NCBI GenBank assembly: GCA_963978545.1 | Contig: OZ021721.1 | Coordinates: forward strand, 101,667,366 to 101,731,365 | Source: Linyphia triangularis | Taxonomy: Eukaryota > Arthropoda > Arachnida > Araneae > Linyphiidae | Direction of reading: 5' to 3' | Length of the DNA: 64,000 nucleotides | Shown: positions 29,843-42,959 of the stretch, one piece after another | Numbering within the stretch: the stretch's first letter is position 1 | How the letters are laid out: each line of letters begins with the position of its first letter | Program-made: the position numbers and the translations under genes | The notes under the pieces: model-generated | The model's input: the letters and a program-made list of their open reading frames with translations, nothing else | Databases searched by the model: none | Told to the model about the DNA's origin: nothing

Positions 29843-30753
29843 TTAAGGGGAATTGGTACCCAAAAATTTATAATATAAATCAATTTTGAGTTTATTATTG
29901 TTTATTAAAATTTGAATTTTTCCCTTTAAAATGATACCTCATTTGTAATAGTACCTCATTTAGAAATATTTTAATAGTTTTTGGAAGAAAAAATTTGGAA
30001 CTATAATTGTAAGTAATGTTTTCTTTAAAATGCGTTTTTCTCAAAATTACATTTTTCATTACTCATGTACCTTTTTCTCAGAAAATGCTCAAGCTATCTA
30101 CCTAAAATTAATCATTTACGTTACATAATTTAAATCCTCAGTATTCCTTAAATGTTTTAGGAAATTGTGACTATTTAAATTTATTTTAGTATATATTAAA
30201 TCTATAAAAACATGAAATAAATAATCTCACTCACACTTACAGTGTTTAATGTCTTTTATTTATTTAATCACCTATTCATTTTATGTATCTGTATTTACTG
30301 AAGTAAGGTTTTGTTATTATTTTAAAAACATTTTTTGTTCTGGCTTATTTCGTCAATTTTTTATTTTTTTTTATTTTTAATAAATTTGAGCTACTTACAC
30401 GGTAATTCATTACAAAAAAAGTAAATACATTATAATTAAAACCCAACTTCAGTAGAATAACAAGTGTCTGCTAAACGAGATGAAAAAAGAATTAGGCTTC
30501 TATTTCAAGTACTTTCTAAGAAAAAGGTACATGAGTAATGAAAAATGTCGTTTTGAGATAAATGCATTTTAAAGAAAAGCTTATTTATACTAATAGTTCA
30601 TAACTTTATTTTCAACAAATTATTAAAAATACTTCTAAATGAGGTATTATTACAAATGAGGTATCATTTTAAAAGGAAAAATTAAAATTTTAATAAACTT
30701 TAATAAACTCAAAACAAATTTTTTATAAATTTTAGGGTACTAACTCCCCTTAA
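29843..30753. mobile_element. TTAA-type element, family 2, full copy with filler DNA
   Basis: TTAAGGGGAATTGGTACCC starts the left end. The inverted right end is TTAAGGGGAGTTAGTACCC. The inverted arms run about 200 bp (left 29843-30070, right 30530-30753). Its relative at 17491-18092 has no counterpart of 30112-30262, which instead duplicates flanking DNA at 29397-29552. There is no coding frame. Confidence 0.88.
30112..30262 (+). repeat. Direct repeat, copy inserted in the TTAA element
   Basis: This matches 29397-29552 in the same orientation, 715 bp away. It interrupts the element at a position where the 17491 copy reads straight through. Confidence 0.88.
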
Positions 30754-30984
30754 ATGCTTCATAAAATATATGTATTTGTTTATGACACAACATATGAAAC
30801 TGATATAAGTATATTATTTAAGTTGACATGGGACACTGAAACCACAAAAATATTACCAAAAATGACGTTTTTTATTTTCGTTCTATTAAAATTGCTGACC
30901 TTACTAGCTTTCATTTCGCGTTTGAATTTTTGAAATCCGATGATTTTAAGTAGTAAAATTATTATTTTAACTAAATATTTTAAA

Positions 30985-31080
30985 CAGGAGCGTAGCCAAC
31001 GTGGGTGGGATATGGAGATATATCCCCGAAATTTTTCTTTTCGCTAATTAGAGAGCCAAAAATTAAAGGATTTTATTGTT
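30985..31080 (+). mobile_element. Orphan hAT-like terminus
   Basis: CAGGAGCGTAGCCAACGTGG resembles hAT ends of the CAGGGGCGTAGC type and is followed by G+C-richer subterminal sequence. I saw no partner end or TSD in the window. Confidence 0.45.
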
Positions 31081-31249
31081 TAAAATGATACATTTATTTA
31101 AATTTTTTTTTTAATTTCTAAATATGCGTAGAAAAAACATATGTTATCGTGATTGCTAAATGCATGCGGCATTAATAACAAAAATTATATTGCCAAGATT
31201 TGCTGACTTGTAATTTCATATAGTATTCATATTCATATCATATTCATTC

Positions 31250-31419
31250 AGTAACAACCACATTTTAGCCCTTCATACAAATATTTTACCTGAAATTCCA
31301 GTTGTGATATTACACTAATAAATGATTTAATGGTACTATTAAATCATTTACTAGTGTAATATCACGACTGGAATTTCAGGTAAAATATTTGTATGAAGGG
31401 CTAAAATGTGGTTGTAACT
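31250..31419. mobile_element. Near-perfect palindrome, 82-bp arms, 6-bp loop
   Basis: Arms 31250-31331 and 31338-31419 differ at about three positions and enclose GGTACT. The outer end is AGTAACAACCACATTTTAGC. There is no coding frame. It is a hairpin MITE or an inverted duplication; no clear TSD is seen. The high arm identity suggests youth or conversion between arms. Confidence 0.92.
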
Positions 31420-31664
31420 AAATGGTGAATAATCGGGCAATACGAAGAATCCCCCGAATTATGAAAGAGGACGGAACAATAACAATGCAGTACATTAGTT
31501 GCATGGTCTATTTATATCATTCACTATCAGGTATTATATATATATATTTGACTTATTTTGAATTTTTTGCAAGATTAATACATTCTGGAACATAAATAGA
31601 TCTGTTTATTCTTCTTCATCAAAGGCAAAATTATTTATTTCATAAAATATTTTTTCAAGTGACA

Positions 31665-32415
<751 letters not shown>

Positions 32416-32520
32416 CCCAAAAAAATATTAGGAACCAATATTTTAAATAAATTAATTGGGTACATTTTAATATTCATATTTTATTTGAGCCTGATAGTTT
32501 TACTTTGTTAATAGTAAATG

Positions 32521-32624
32521 TGTAAATGTATGTTGGCTTGTCAAATGACGAATGTTTCGGCGCATTATAGCCCTCGTGTTGCTGAAGGTGCCAGATAATC
32601 TGAAAACAACCAACCAACCAACCA
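32521..32624 (+). mobile_element. SINE fragment, 5'-truncated
   Basis: It matches the body and tail of the SINE at 1275-1451 (ATGTTGGCTTGTCAAATGACG through GCCAGATAATCTG). It ends in (AACC)3. The tRNA head is missing. I could not find a clear TSD. Confidence 0.88.
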
Positions 32625-34500
32625 TATAACCTCTATGGGATAAAAAGGTTAATTACAAAAGTGTTTATGAGATCAAATCACGTTATTAAAAAATTTTCAC
32701 ACATTTTGAAAAGTTACCGAATTATAACGATTTTAAAAATTAGTGGCTGAATCTTTGTTTAGAAAGATAAATTAATATTTTAATGTAGCTATGTTATAAA
32801 ATCTGATTTCACACAAACTGTTTTAAGCTTTTAATTTAATTTTTGGTGAAAAAGATACTTTCTTCCAAACATGCTTTCTAAAACGTAAATAATTCTAAAT
32901 CATTATAATACTTTATATCTAAAAATAAATAATCAATTTGATTTTTGGGAAACATGTTATTTATCAAAATGCAATAATAAATTTGGCTCTTCTAAATGTA
33001 AGTTATGTTTCGATTAGTTCAATAGTATAAGTTATGCAAAGCTCTTCAGTTATTTTTAAAGATGCAGTGTTTCTTATGATATTTGACCTCATAAACAATT
33101 TTGTGATTAACACCTTTCTTTACGTAGGCATATAAAAATCAAATTATGTAAGTTTAAAACTAATTATCAGTGAAAATCACATATATTAAATTTCTTTTTT
33201 AAAAAATACTCTTTTAGAATTTAAATTGACGCTCTAGCTCTAATAGAAAAAAATGTATAAAAACAAGTAACAATCTTTTTGGGACACCTTGTACAACTTG
33301 TGAAATATTTCTATAAATATTTATTCATTTAAATGAGATACATTTTTACACTGACATTCTCGAATGTTTAATATATAGCATGCTGTATATAAAATATCGG
33401 AAAAGCAATCATATCCTTACAAAATGCAATGTTTAGGAAAAGACGCTTTATCTGTAATATATGGACTTTGCGAAATGCAGTATTTATATTGATTACTATT
33501 TGTCTCTACTTTGCATGCGTTTTAAATAACTTTTAGTAATAAGCAATTAAACAACATTTAAAATACCTTGTTCATATGTTGTACTGATTAGCCCAATCTT
33601 ACAATTGTTCTATTAACCTCATGATATGGATCCTTATGGAAGTAGTAAAACACATTTTATCATTTCTCCGGAAAAATTTGAGTTAAAAAGTTTTTTTGAA
33701 CTGAAACTTAATTGATTTTTTGTACTCAGGAATGCTATGGCACAAGTGTTGCTTTTTGTTTAAAAATTACCTTTACTTAAATGTTCTGTCATTAATAGAA
33801 CTAAAGCTGCATGTTGATTTTAAAACTTATTTTATTACTATTTACATAATAACTATTACAATTTAACTTTTTCTCTCGCAAACCTGATTTTAGCGTAACT
33901 ACTTTTTTTATATTTATTCATTTATTATCTCTAGAGTTAAATGTTATGGTCGCGGACAAAGAATTCCCACTTGAATTAGATAAGAATATAAATGTATTTC
34001 CTGGCTGACTATTATAAATGTTAATTGATAGAAATTTATTGGGTATGAGTTTTTTCTTAAAATAGATAGTTATATAATAAGAGCTAATAAATTGAGGAGT
34101 AGAATGGAAAATGACCCAAATTATAAAATTTATCAGGAGAGCCGAAAAATGGAAAACTCTCACATTGGTACTTAAGGCTATGACTAAGTATCAGATTGAA
34201 TTTGAACTATTTTTATTAGAGTTTGCACTTTGGGCGTTCTCCACTTCGTTTGGCTTGGTCTTGAGGAAAGATTTTTGATTTTTTTGGTACTTAGAACATT
34301 TTCCATTTCTAGTCTTCAATTACTAAATTTAAGGTGAAATTAATGTTTGATCAAAAAGTCAAATTAATAATTACTATGCGTTTAGCTTGATAGTTCACCC
34401 AATTGATGTGGGAAAATAATTTCAAAGAATGTATTAAATAGAAACATCTCTGGTTAAAATGGCTTGCTTTTAATGTAAACTGTGGTTATGTTCGATTGAC
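32625..34500. other. A+T-rich DNA, no gene seen
   Basis: Nothing is recognised apart from a lone GGGACACCTTGTA near 33278, which resembles the end of a TA-type MITE without a partner. Confidence 0.5.
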
Positions 34501-34621
34501 GTACTTTATATTTATTTAACACACACCATGTTAAATGAGGATAGCTTAGACTTTTGAAAGTGAAGTACTTTATAATTATTTATCACATACCATGTTAAAC
34601 GAGGATAGCTTAGACTTTTTG
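34501..34621. repeat. 64-bp tandem duplication
   Basis: Two copies start GTACTTTATA at 34501 and 34565 and share CATGTTAAA(T/C)GAGGATAGC. Confidence 0.85.
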
Positions 34622-36465
34622 TAAGTAGTGGTAATTGGATGGGATTTGGTTTTACTTTCATTGTTTTGTTGGTATTATAAATAGAATGAAGAATTTTCAA
34701 AAGAAAAAAAAAGATGAGCGTATTATTTATTTTTGTCAAAACATGCTGGCCAATTTTGTTTGAAGAAGCTTATTTTAAGTTTTAAGTTTTTTTTTTTTTT
34801 TTAACATTTCTAAACCTAACCTAAAAATTAATATAGTTATATAAATTGCTTTTATGGATATTTCTTCTGCTCAAGCATTCATAAAGAAATTAACAAAATT
34901 ATTAAGAAGTTGAAGAGTCTCTTAGTCATTACAAGACTCTTCAACAAATGAAGAGAATTGTGCGGTATATTTTGTCATTTTTAAATTTTTTTTAATTAGT
35001 TGGTATCATAGTCAAGCCCTTTTTGTTTAGTTGATACTGTCATACATTAATGAAATGTTCATGGAACATAACCCGCAACCGATCGGTATCAATTTCAGTG
35101 AAAATATTTTAATAACCTTTCACACATAATATATTCAGTACAAAACTACACAACGTGATTATTCAATATAATTTCGGATAACTCTTACGTTATACTTTTT
35201 TTTAAGTAAAACAGAGGTGAGGAGACAAACGGCCTTTGGTGAGTTGCTCCAGGAAAGAGAATTCTGTCTTAAAGACATTCTTGTTTCAACTCTTTATGTT
35301 TAGAACTCCTTAAGAGGCCTTACCACAGCGATTTTGATCAAAATCGATAGAGCTATTTTACTAATTTCTGAAAAACATGATTTTTCAATGTATATCAATG
35401 TTTCAACTTACGCACATGCGCAATTTTAACGAAAACCTTAATGGAAGGTCTCATGGCCACCACTAACCCATTCACCAAATTTGAACATCATTGGTCGATT
35501 CGTTCGAGAGTTTTGTTGACCACGTATTCACAGACTTACATTTTTTATAGACCATTATTTTTAAGTCAAGATGTTCAAAATAAGGAGAAGTGCAAAAAGA
35601 AATCTAAATTTTTGGACCGAAAACTATACTTTCTTTGCCCCATTTAAACATATGGGCAATTGAAAACAAAAAACTGAATTCGTGTGTAACTGTAGACCGA
35701 TTGTTATGACACTTAGTTATTTAACGCAAACACTAATTGATTAGTAATTATACACTCGTAAGTGAAATATTTGTAGACTTTGGTTTGAAGTATCTATTCT
35801 TGGATCGCTCTTGGAATTTTATCCAGAAAAGTTAAGTTTCATATCGAAAGAAATCCAATGCTCTTTTTTATATTTTTTATATTTTCTAAAAGCAAATGAA
35901 ATCTTCTTCGAATCATTCTACTCAGTTGAAGTTTCAAATTCTCCACAAGAATCACGAACAAGTGTTTGCATTTGTTGAATTAATTTACTTTTTGCATTTG
36001 TTGAATTAATTTACTTTTTGCATAAATTGCTGAGTAACTTAAATTTGTAAAGTTGAAGTTGCTTATCATGAACTATACAAGGTGATCGAAAATTTGTTAG
36101 AGTACAAAAATTTAAGGGTAAAAAAAAATATAAAAATACATCGTATTTGCTAAACAGTATAGTCACTTCAATTTTTGATATGATGCATCATAAAGCAGAA
36201 ATGATAAGTGGAAAGGGAGAAAAAATGATGATCACAATAAAAACAATCCATAAATAATATATAAGACAATCGTATTGTTGGTGAACCTTATAATACAGAT
36301 AATCCAGTTGAGGGTCCCATCAGCACATCACGATAATTTGACACACACCAAGTAGTGAGATACGACGATATACCCTTTTGTAAAGTCACTAGTAGAAGTG
36401 GATTTCTTAATATCCTAATTGTAAAAAAAATGTGGCATTGTAACAATACTTACAATGAATAAGTC
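34622..36465. other. A+T-rich DNA, no gene seen
   Basis: Contents are a small 11-bp-stem hairpin (34909-34945), a 26-bp tandem duplication (35968-36019), and a G+C-richer stretch (35440-35530) reading CCATTCACCAAATTTGAAC. That last stretch resembles repeat-derived sequence but was not classified. Confidence 0.45.
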
Positions 36466-36468
36466 TTA

Positions 36469-36926
36469 ATATCTCCCAAAACAACTAGACGTTGTAAAAA
36501 AATCTGCCAAGTAAAATGGTCAGCCAGAAAAAGTTATGAAATCTAATGTTTGCTGCAAGCGGCAGTAAATATATTCTTTAGTTTATTTGTACTCAATGAA
36601 CCACATTGGGATTATTGGAAAGAATCCCCTTAGGCAATCAAAACTTTTCAGGCTAGAGTCATTTCAGAATAATCTAATTTCATATGCTTGAGATACTTTG
36701 CATCCATTGTACTGAATTGAGATTATTTTTATAAACACTCTAGCCTTCTAAGTACTGATTGCCTATGGGGATTCTTTAAAATAATCCCAATTTAGTTCAT
36801 TGTGTACAATTAACCTAAAGAAATTATACTCTGCAGCTTGGCGTCAAAAATAAGATTTCATAACTTTTTCTGACCATTTTACTTGGCGGATTTTTGTACA
36901 ATGTCTACTTGTTTTTGGGGAGATAT
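36469..36926. mobile_element. Foldback element, arms of about 210 bp
   Basis: The left arm (36469-36681) and right arm (36715-36926) pair with scattered mismatches, for example CTGCCAAGTAAAATGGTCAG against its inverse near 36885. The loop is about 33 bp. No TSD or coding frame is seen. Confidence 0.82.
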
Positions 36927-37715
36927 CCATTATTTTTATTGCATTTGTTATGCTCTAAATGAGTAAGATACGGTCAATAGATATTTTAGCATGAACAATC
37001 ATACCATCACTCTAGGCGCAAAATGGAGATAGAGACAACACCATTAGATTCACATACTACTCTCTGTATTGAGAGTAACAATAAATATCATGATTAAATA
37101 TTCTAGAAAGATTTATGTTTGCAATCCAAATTCTTTTCGTTTCTTTTAAGAAGAAATCTTCCTTACCACACCAAGAAAAAAATTTCATAATAAAAAATAT
37201 GTACTTATCATAACTTGACTATAAAAACACGTAATTATATACTAAACAATAAGTAATTATAAAAAGTAAGTAAAACTTACAAACAAAATACTTGTTTTTT
37301 ATGCGAAATTGAAGATTACCAGCTTTTACATACTAATAAATATATAAAAAAAATGCGTCTCAAAACAACTTTGACTTTAAGTTTGCAATATAGGACTTGT
37401 TATTATTTCAAGAGAAACTCAGAAGACTTCAGCGTTGTTGTTGTTAAAATATCAGGTTAGTGATCAGAAGGTGTGTGTTTCAAATCGGGCCAGACATCTA
37501 GCAAACTTTTAAACTGAAAGTGGTTTTTTAAGTTAAAAGTTGAAACACGTGTTTTCAGAGCTTTAATAAGCATGCAATTTAATTGAAAAATAAGTAATTT
37601 TTTTTTTTAATTAAACCGTTTTAATAGTTCAACTTAAAATATTAAATAACTTCTTGAAAGTGAGCTAAAGATGAATATCTGAAATCCATTGACACTTTTT
37701 AATCATTCATTACCA

Positions 37716-38040
37716 GGACTAAATTTCCCAAATTCCGGAATCATTTCTGGGGGCATAGACCCTCGTACTCATTACTTTATACAAAAGACACTTCCTCTAA
37801 TCAAGCTGAGAGGAATAAAAAAAAGAATGGTATGAATATATTAAAGCTTTTAAGCTGTAATCCTGGCTAAAATTCCCAAGTATCGAGAACATTTCCTAGG
37901 GGGGGGGGGGGCATAGACTCTTCTATCAATCAAATCATACAAAAGGCACTTCCTCTAATCAAGATGAGGAGACTAAAAAAAGAATGGTGTAAAATCATCA
38001 AATAGTTTTGGCTGTAGCCCTGGCTAAAGTTTTGGTCACA
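37716..38040. repeat. Tandem duplication of about 150 bp with a G13 run
   Basis: Copies start GG(A/C)TAAA at 37716 and 37865, with a third start at 38022. They share CACTTCCTCTAATCAAG and GGCATAGAC. A GGGGG in the first copy has become G13 (37899-37911) in the second. Confidence 0.8.
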
Positions 38041-39159
38041 TCCAGAAGAATTAGAAGAAAAATCAGATTTAGAGGAAGAAGAACAAAATCTCGGTGACTT
38101 AGGTGAATACCAAATGATTTTTTGCCATGTTCCCTTGTTCAATATTAACAATTATGCTCTTATTTTTTGTTTAATCACCCAGAGCAAAACGATGACAAAA
38201 AAAAAATAGTGTACTAGCTATAATAGAAGCTGAGCTGTGAGGGGCTGAAAACGGGCTTAAGCTCTATCAACATAATATACACTTGCAAGTCTGCAGCTTT
38301 GACACCGGATTTGGCGGAGGAACACTACCACGTTCCTGGATACGGAACAAATAGTATTTTGTAAATAAATTATTTATGGACTTTTATCAAAAGAAGAACA
38401 ATGAATTCCAACGGTATTTTTAGAACAATACTCATTTTAATCAGACTCGTCCAAATAGTGGATATATACGAAACCATCATTAATTAAAGTCTATTCCGCT
38501 GTATTCTGTTAATCCTGTTTGTGGACCTTTTCAGAGAAAAAACTGTCTTTCATCGCGCAAATAATAACCACATGCGTGTTCTAGCCATCTTCACACACCA
38601 TTTAATAATTTCGCCATCGATAATCCCACAGAGTGAGAGGTTGAAGAAGTCATTAACTTCGACACGAAATTTCCACGGTAGTCATTAATCGTTATTGGCT
38701 AGACATTGAAAGTAAAGCCGACTAAACTTTTCCTCACGCAATCGATGCACATGTACACGAACTCTGTCAACTCATATGCTTGGTGGATTAAATTTGAAAA
38801 CTTTATTACAAATTCAATACTTCAGGAAGGATCTTTGACCATAGAGACGCTTGACCACATCTGAATTCCTGCCTAACATCTGTTTAGTTGTGTGTTTGAC
38901 ACATCACAAATTATACAAGGAAGGTAGCTATTACTCTTTATAATATAGAAGAACGTATGATAGCTGTGAGCGAGTTAGGTACAATGGGATGGTTATCACT
39001 GTAGTTTTTAGAATTGAATCTACCTTGTTAGCCAATAGGTTATGTAGTCTTTTATAAATTTTAATACTTATATTAAAGATTATTTAAATAATATTAGAAA
39101 GATAGGTAATTTACTTCACTTATCCTCAGTAAGTCAAAATTAAACAATACAACACCCCC
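38041..39159. other. Less A+T-rich stretch, no gene assigned
   Basis: The 38230-38990 part is visibly richer in G and C than its surroundings. No frame reaches a recognisable domain. It could be an old element or a non-coding unique region. Confidence 0.4.
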
Positions 39160-39632
39160 AAATTTTTTTTTTAATATAAATACTTTATATGCATGACAAA
39201 CTTTTATAAAACAGCGCCGATTCTGTAAACAGCGTGTTTTGGTGTTTGCATTTAATTTTAAATATCAAAAATATTTATATCGGCAAGATGTGCAGTAAAC
39301 AATGTTTAAAAATGTATTTATTAAAAATGTAAGTGAATTTATGCACTCACATCTAAATATCTTTTATTTATTCTGATTAAATGATCGGTTAAATGCTATT
39401 TCAGCGTGGTTGGATGACGGCAAGTTGGTTTATTAATATTTTGCAAAAGCAACGTTCCAGTGACAGTCGCAGCCCCAAAATTTGACAGAATGCATTGCCA
39501 TCGATATTGGATCTATCTGCCAAGTTTCAGCCCGTTTGAATGACTGCAAGCAGGTTAATTAAGCCTCCACAGATTTGTCTAGCAGCAACAAATAAACAAA
39601 CAAAATCTAAGTTATTATAAAGGATTCAAAAA
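39160..39632 (-). mobile_element. Composite dispersed repeat R2
   Basis: On the minus strand it reads AAATCTGTGGAGGCTTAATT, GGGCTGAAACTTGGCAGAT and TCATCCAACC. It then continues through CAGAATAAATAAAAG directly into the TGCATTTAATTTTAAATATC-type block (inverted). It has the same block order as R1 but without the expanded ATAA tract. Confidence 0.72.
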
Positions 39633-41319
39633 ATAGTCTTTTATTTATTCGCAGTAAAGGAGGTTTGAATATTTTGCCAATCACGCTTCCAAAAATATAG
39701 GCGATAGCACCCCTTCCATCTCCCAATAATATATTATGCATAAAAGTATGAAATTTTAACATTGAAGCTGTTTTTTTGCGTGAATATATTTTATTAAATG
39801 AAATATTTCCATTTAAAAGTACAAAATGCCAACATAATTAAAAAAAAACGTATTTTTGAAATTATGCAGAATACTGAAAAACAGACACATTTAAAGAATC
39901 CTTCGTCACGTTGGTGACTTTTAATCCCTGTCAGACGCAATTCTTTCAGACAACTTTGGGGGATAAAGCACCTCTTTCTTGAAACAAAGAATATAATAAA
40001 CATATACTTATTAAGTTACTTTAGTTAATTGTTAGGTCCTTTGACTATCTGTGTTTTATGTTACCCTCATGGGTATCAAAAAGTTATTAGAATTTATTCC
40101 CCTTAAAAAGTGGCACGAAAATAAGGAATAAAAATATAGGGTTTTATTAATCTCCATTCTTCGTTCCATAATCATTTTCATAAATATTTTTACGGAATAC
40201 AATTTTTGTACTATATTTTAAAATAAATACATAGTTTAGAATTATTATTAGTGCTTAGATTAGTAATTGATTTTTTATTTGATAATAAGACTGTATAATT
40301 AAACGACTAATATCCGAACACATAATATAAATTTGAACATAATCCAATACGACATAATAAAATGTATAAAACATAAAATACTTAAACAAAGCACGAGGCC
40401 TTCAACGTACACTTAAATATATAAATATATATTTCTGACAGTTTAGAAATTAAAATAAGATTTTCCTTAACTCTATGTTTATTAATTATTCAGTGATTCC
40501 ATGTTTCTCAGTATTTTATTACGGTTTTGGTATAGAACTTCAAAATAACGAGAATTCTCATTTCATTTTGTTATTGATTACACAGATACTTCTTCTCGGA
40601 AATCTACAAAAACCTAGCATTAGTTAGGAGAAATAGTTTGTTTTATTATTATTATTTACATAATGTCAATATCTGACATGTTGCATCTGGATCATGTTCA
40701 CTGGAATTGCATTATTGTGAAATTATTTGTCTCTATTCTACGAACTAGTAGCGTTCAAGCTCTTTCTCTAACTTAACTTTTATGCATAGGAAATTTTACA
40801 ACAGGCATAATAACTGAAATAAAATCTCATTAAAAATATTAAAGGAAAATAACTAGTGGTATTTTATTGTTAATATTTTTATGTAATTATAAGCTACTTT
40901 ATAAATTTTTTTAGGTGTAATAATAAAAATACAATTGGCTATTTTACCTTCAAATATTTTAATGTACTTTTATTTCTGTTATTATGTCTGTTCTAATATT
41001 TCCTTTTCGTCAAAGTGATATTCAGGTAGAGATAGAACTTGAACGATACTATTTCATAGAATAGAGACAAATAAGTTCCCAATAATGCAATTTCAGTGTG
41101 CATTCAGCTTTAAAATGTTAAAAAGCACGTCACCAAGAAAAATAGGAAGCACACTTAAAGAGTGTTAAATATTTGGTGGAGCCTATTTCTGATTTCATTA
41201 CTTTCTTAGGCTGAAAACTTGGTGGATACATTTTACCATCTTAGTGATTTTTTATGTTTATATACAATTTGATTGAGCTGTATGCAATCTAAATAAGAAA
41301 CTAACTAATGAAACTAAAA

Positions 41320-41790
41320 TTGTTTATTAATATATGACGCTAAATTTAGTGTTTTTATAATGTCTAGTATAATTTACAGGAATTGTGTATGAATATGTCA
41401 CTAAATTTAGTGTTTTATTTTTAAAAAAATATTTTTTATAAAGATCTATGTTTCTCGTTGATTTTGGGTTTAATTTTACTAACACTAATTTTTGGTAACA
41501 CTAATTTATACGACACAAAATTTGATTTTTTTATTATATCTTGTATATCTTTTAAGAATTGTTTATACTAAATTTAGTATTTATTATTTATTTTTATTAG
41601 TATTATAAAAAAAGCATATCCATAGATTTTGGGTCTAATATTAGAATCTTATGAATGATACTAATTTAGTGCTTTAATTATTTCCAGTGTATCTTACAAG
41701 AATAGTTAAATAGTACTTTAGATATTTTATTATTTATAGTATATACTCTAAAGATTGTTTCCCTTGAATCAATTTTGGGCATAATTTAAA
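41320..41790. repeat. Degenerate repeat around ACTAAATTTAGTG
   Basis: ACTAAATTTAGTGTTTT-like blocks, TAGTATAT(C/T)TTACAAGAATTG-like blocks and GATTTTGGG-like blocks alternate about five times with many changes. It is probably an old tandem array. Confidence 0.4.
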
Positions 41791-42314
41791 CATATTTGAA
41801 CAATCCTTTCCTATTATTTATATAAAATACACATAAAGTAATCAACCTTATAAAGTACAGTTGTATTACATAAACTTTTAATGGAAAATAAAGTTAATAA
41901 AAACTACATTTAATTCTGAGTAAAAGTGAATAATTAGTATAAGGGTAAATAAGTTCATAAACAATCATATTCCTATGTGCTTTACTTAATCACTAAACCA
42001 ACATATCAGAGATGACATATATGTGCAGCTGTCATTAAAATTTACAGTTTCGTGAGTTTCTGAAAGCCAGATATGTGCATCTAATTATTCACAATATCTT
42101 GTAAAATGATACGCCTCTTAAATGCAAGTGCAGGTGTGTCAATATAGATGGTAATGTATGGTATTTGATTGGTGGGATAAGTGCAAATGTGCTCAAGGCA
42201 TGATGCTGGCAAAATATATGTTTGTTTAACTCAGCAGTATTAATTCATCCTAAATTTCCCAGTACCTTTGGCATAATATCTTCCACCCTATACTCCATCT
42301 AAAGACACAACATT

Positions 42315-42372
42315 AATTGGAGAAAGTACTTAATTTATCCTCGAATTGGAGAAAGTACTTACTTTATCCTTC
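42315..42372. repeat. 29-bp tandem duplication
   Basis: AATTGGAGAAAGTACTTA occurs at 42315 and 42344. Confidence 0.85.
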
Positions 42373-42742
42373 CTACATGATCTTGGCAAGATAAATACAA
42401 TTAATAGTAAACATTTGTAAGAGCACTCTAGTATATTTAATAAACTCTGTATAGCAAATCTATAAATATTTTTTAAGAAATATGTCATTATCAAATTCCG
42501 TATGTAATTTTCAAACATGAATCATGTATTAAACACACAGTAAATACACATCTTTTGATATCGACATAAACTGTTTGGAATAACTTATTCATATTTTAAG
42601 ATAATAAAAAATATATTTATATTTAATAAAAATTCTCTAATTTTCTGTAAATTATGACTAAATAACACTACCACTCATCAGGGTTGTTACATTAACAATG
42701 AATTACTATCTTATATTTTCATCATTAAGAATGAATTTTATA

Positions 42743-42952
42743 TTACACTGTTAAAAATTTTGTTCCACCTTGCACCAAAAATTGGTTCCCATTTAGCTGC
42801 CACCAACATTTGGTGCTTAGTTTCACGATTTAATGGTGCAACCTCGGACCGTAAGCACCATTAAATCGCTAAACTAAGCACCAAATGTTGGTGGCAGCTA
42901 AATGGGAACCAAATTTTGGTGCATGGTGGACAATTTTTTTTTAACAGTGTAA
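42743..42952. mobile_element. Palindromic TA-flanked MITE
   Basis: Arms 42741-42839 and 42855-42954 pair almost throughout, with one CACTGTTAAAAA-type terminus at each end. TA directly flanks CACTG on the left (42744-42745) and CAGTG on the right (42950-42951). The loop is about 15 bp. This fits a Tc1/mariner-type hairpin MITE. A 3-bp TWA target cannot be excluded because the end is palindromic. Confidence 0.85.
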
Positions 42953-42959
42953 TAAGTTT

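Noticed and set aside
34909..34945. Hairpin with an 11-bp stem as a regulatory RNA
   Set aside because: The stem is short and such hairpins are common by chance in A+T-rich DNA; there is no context to support a role.
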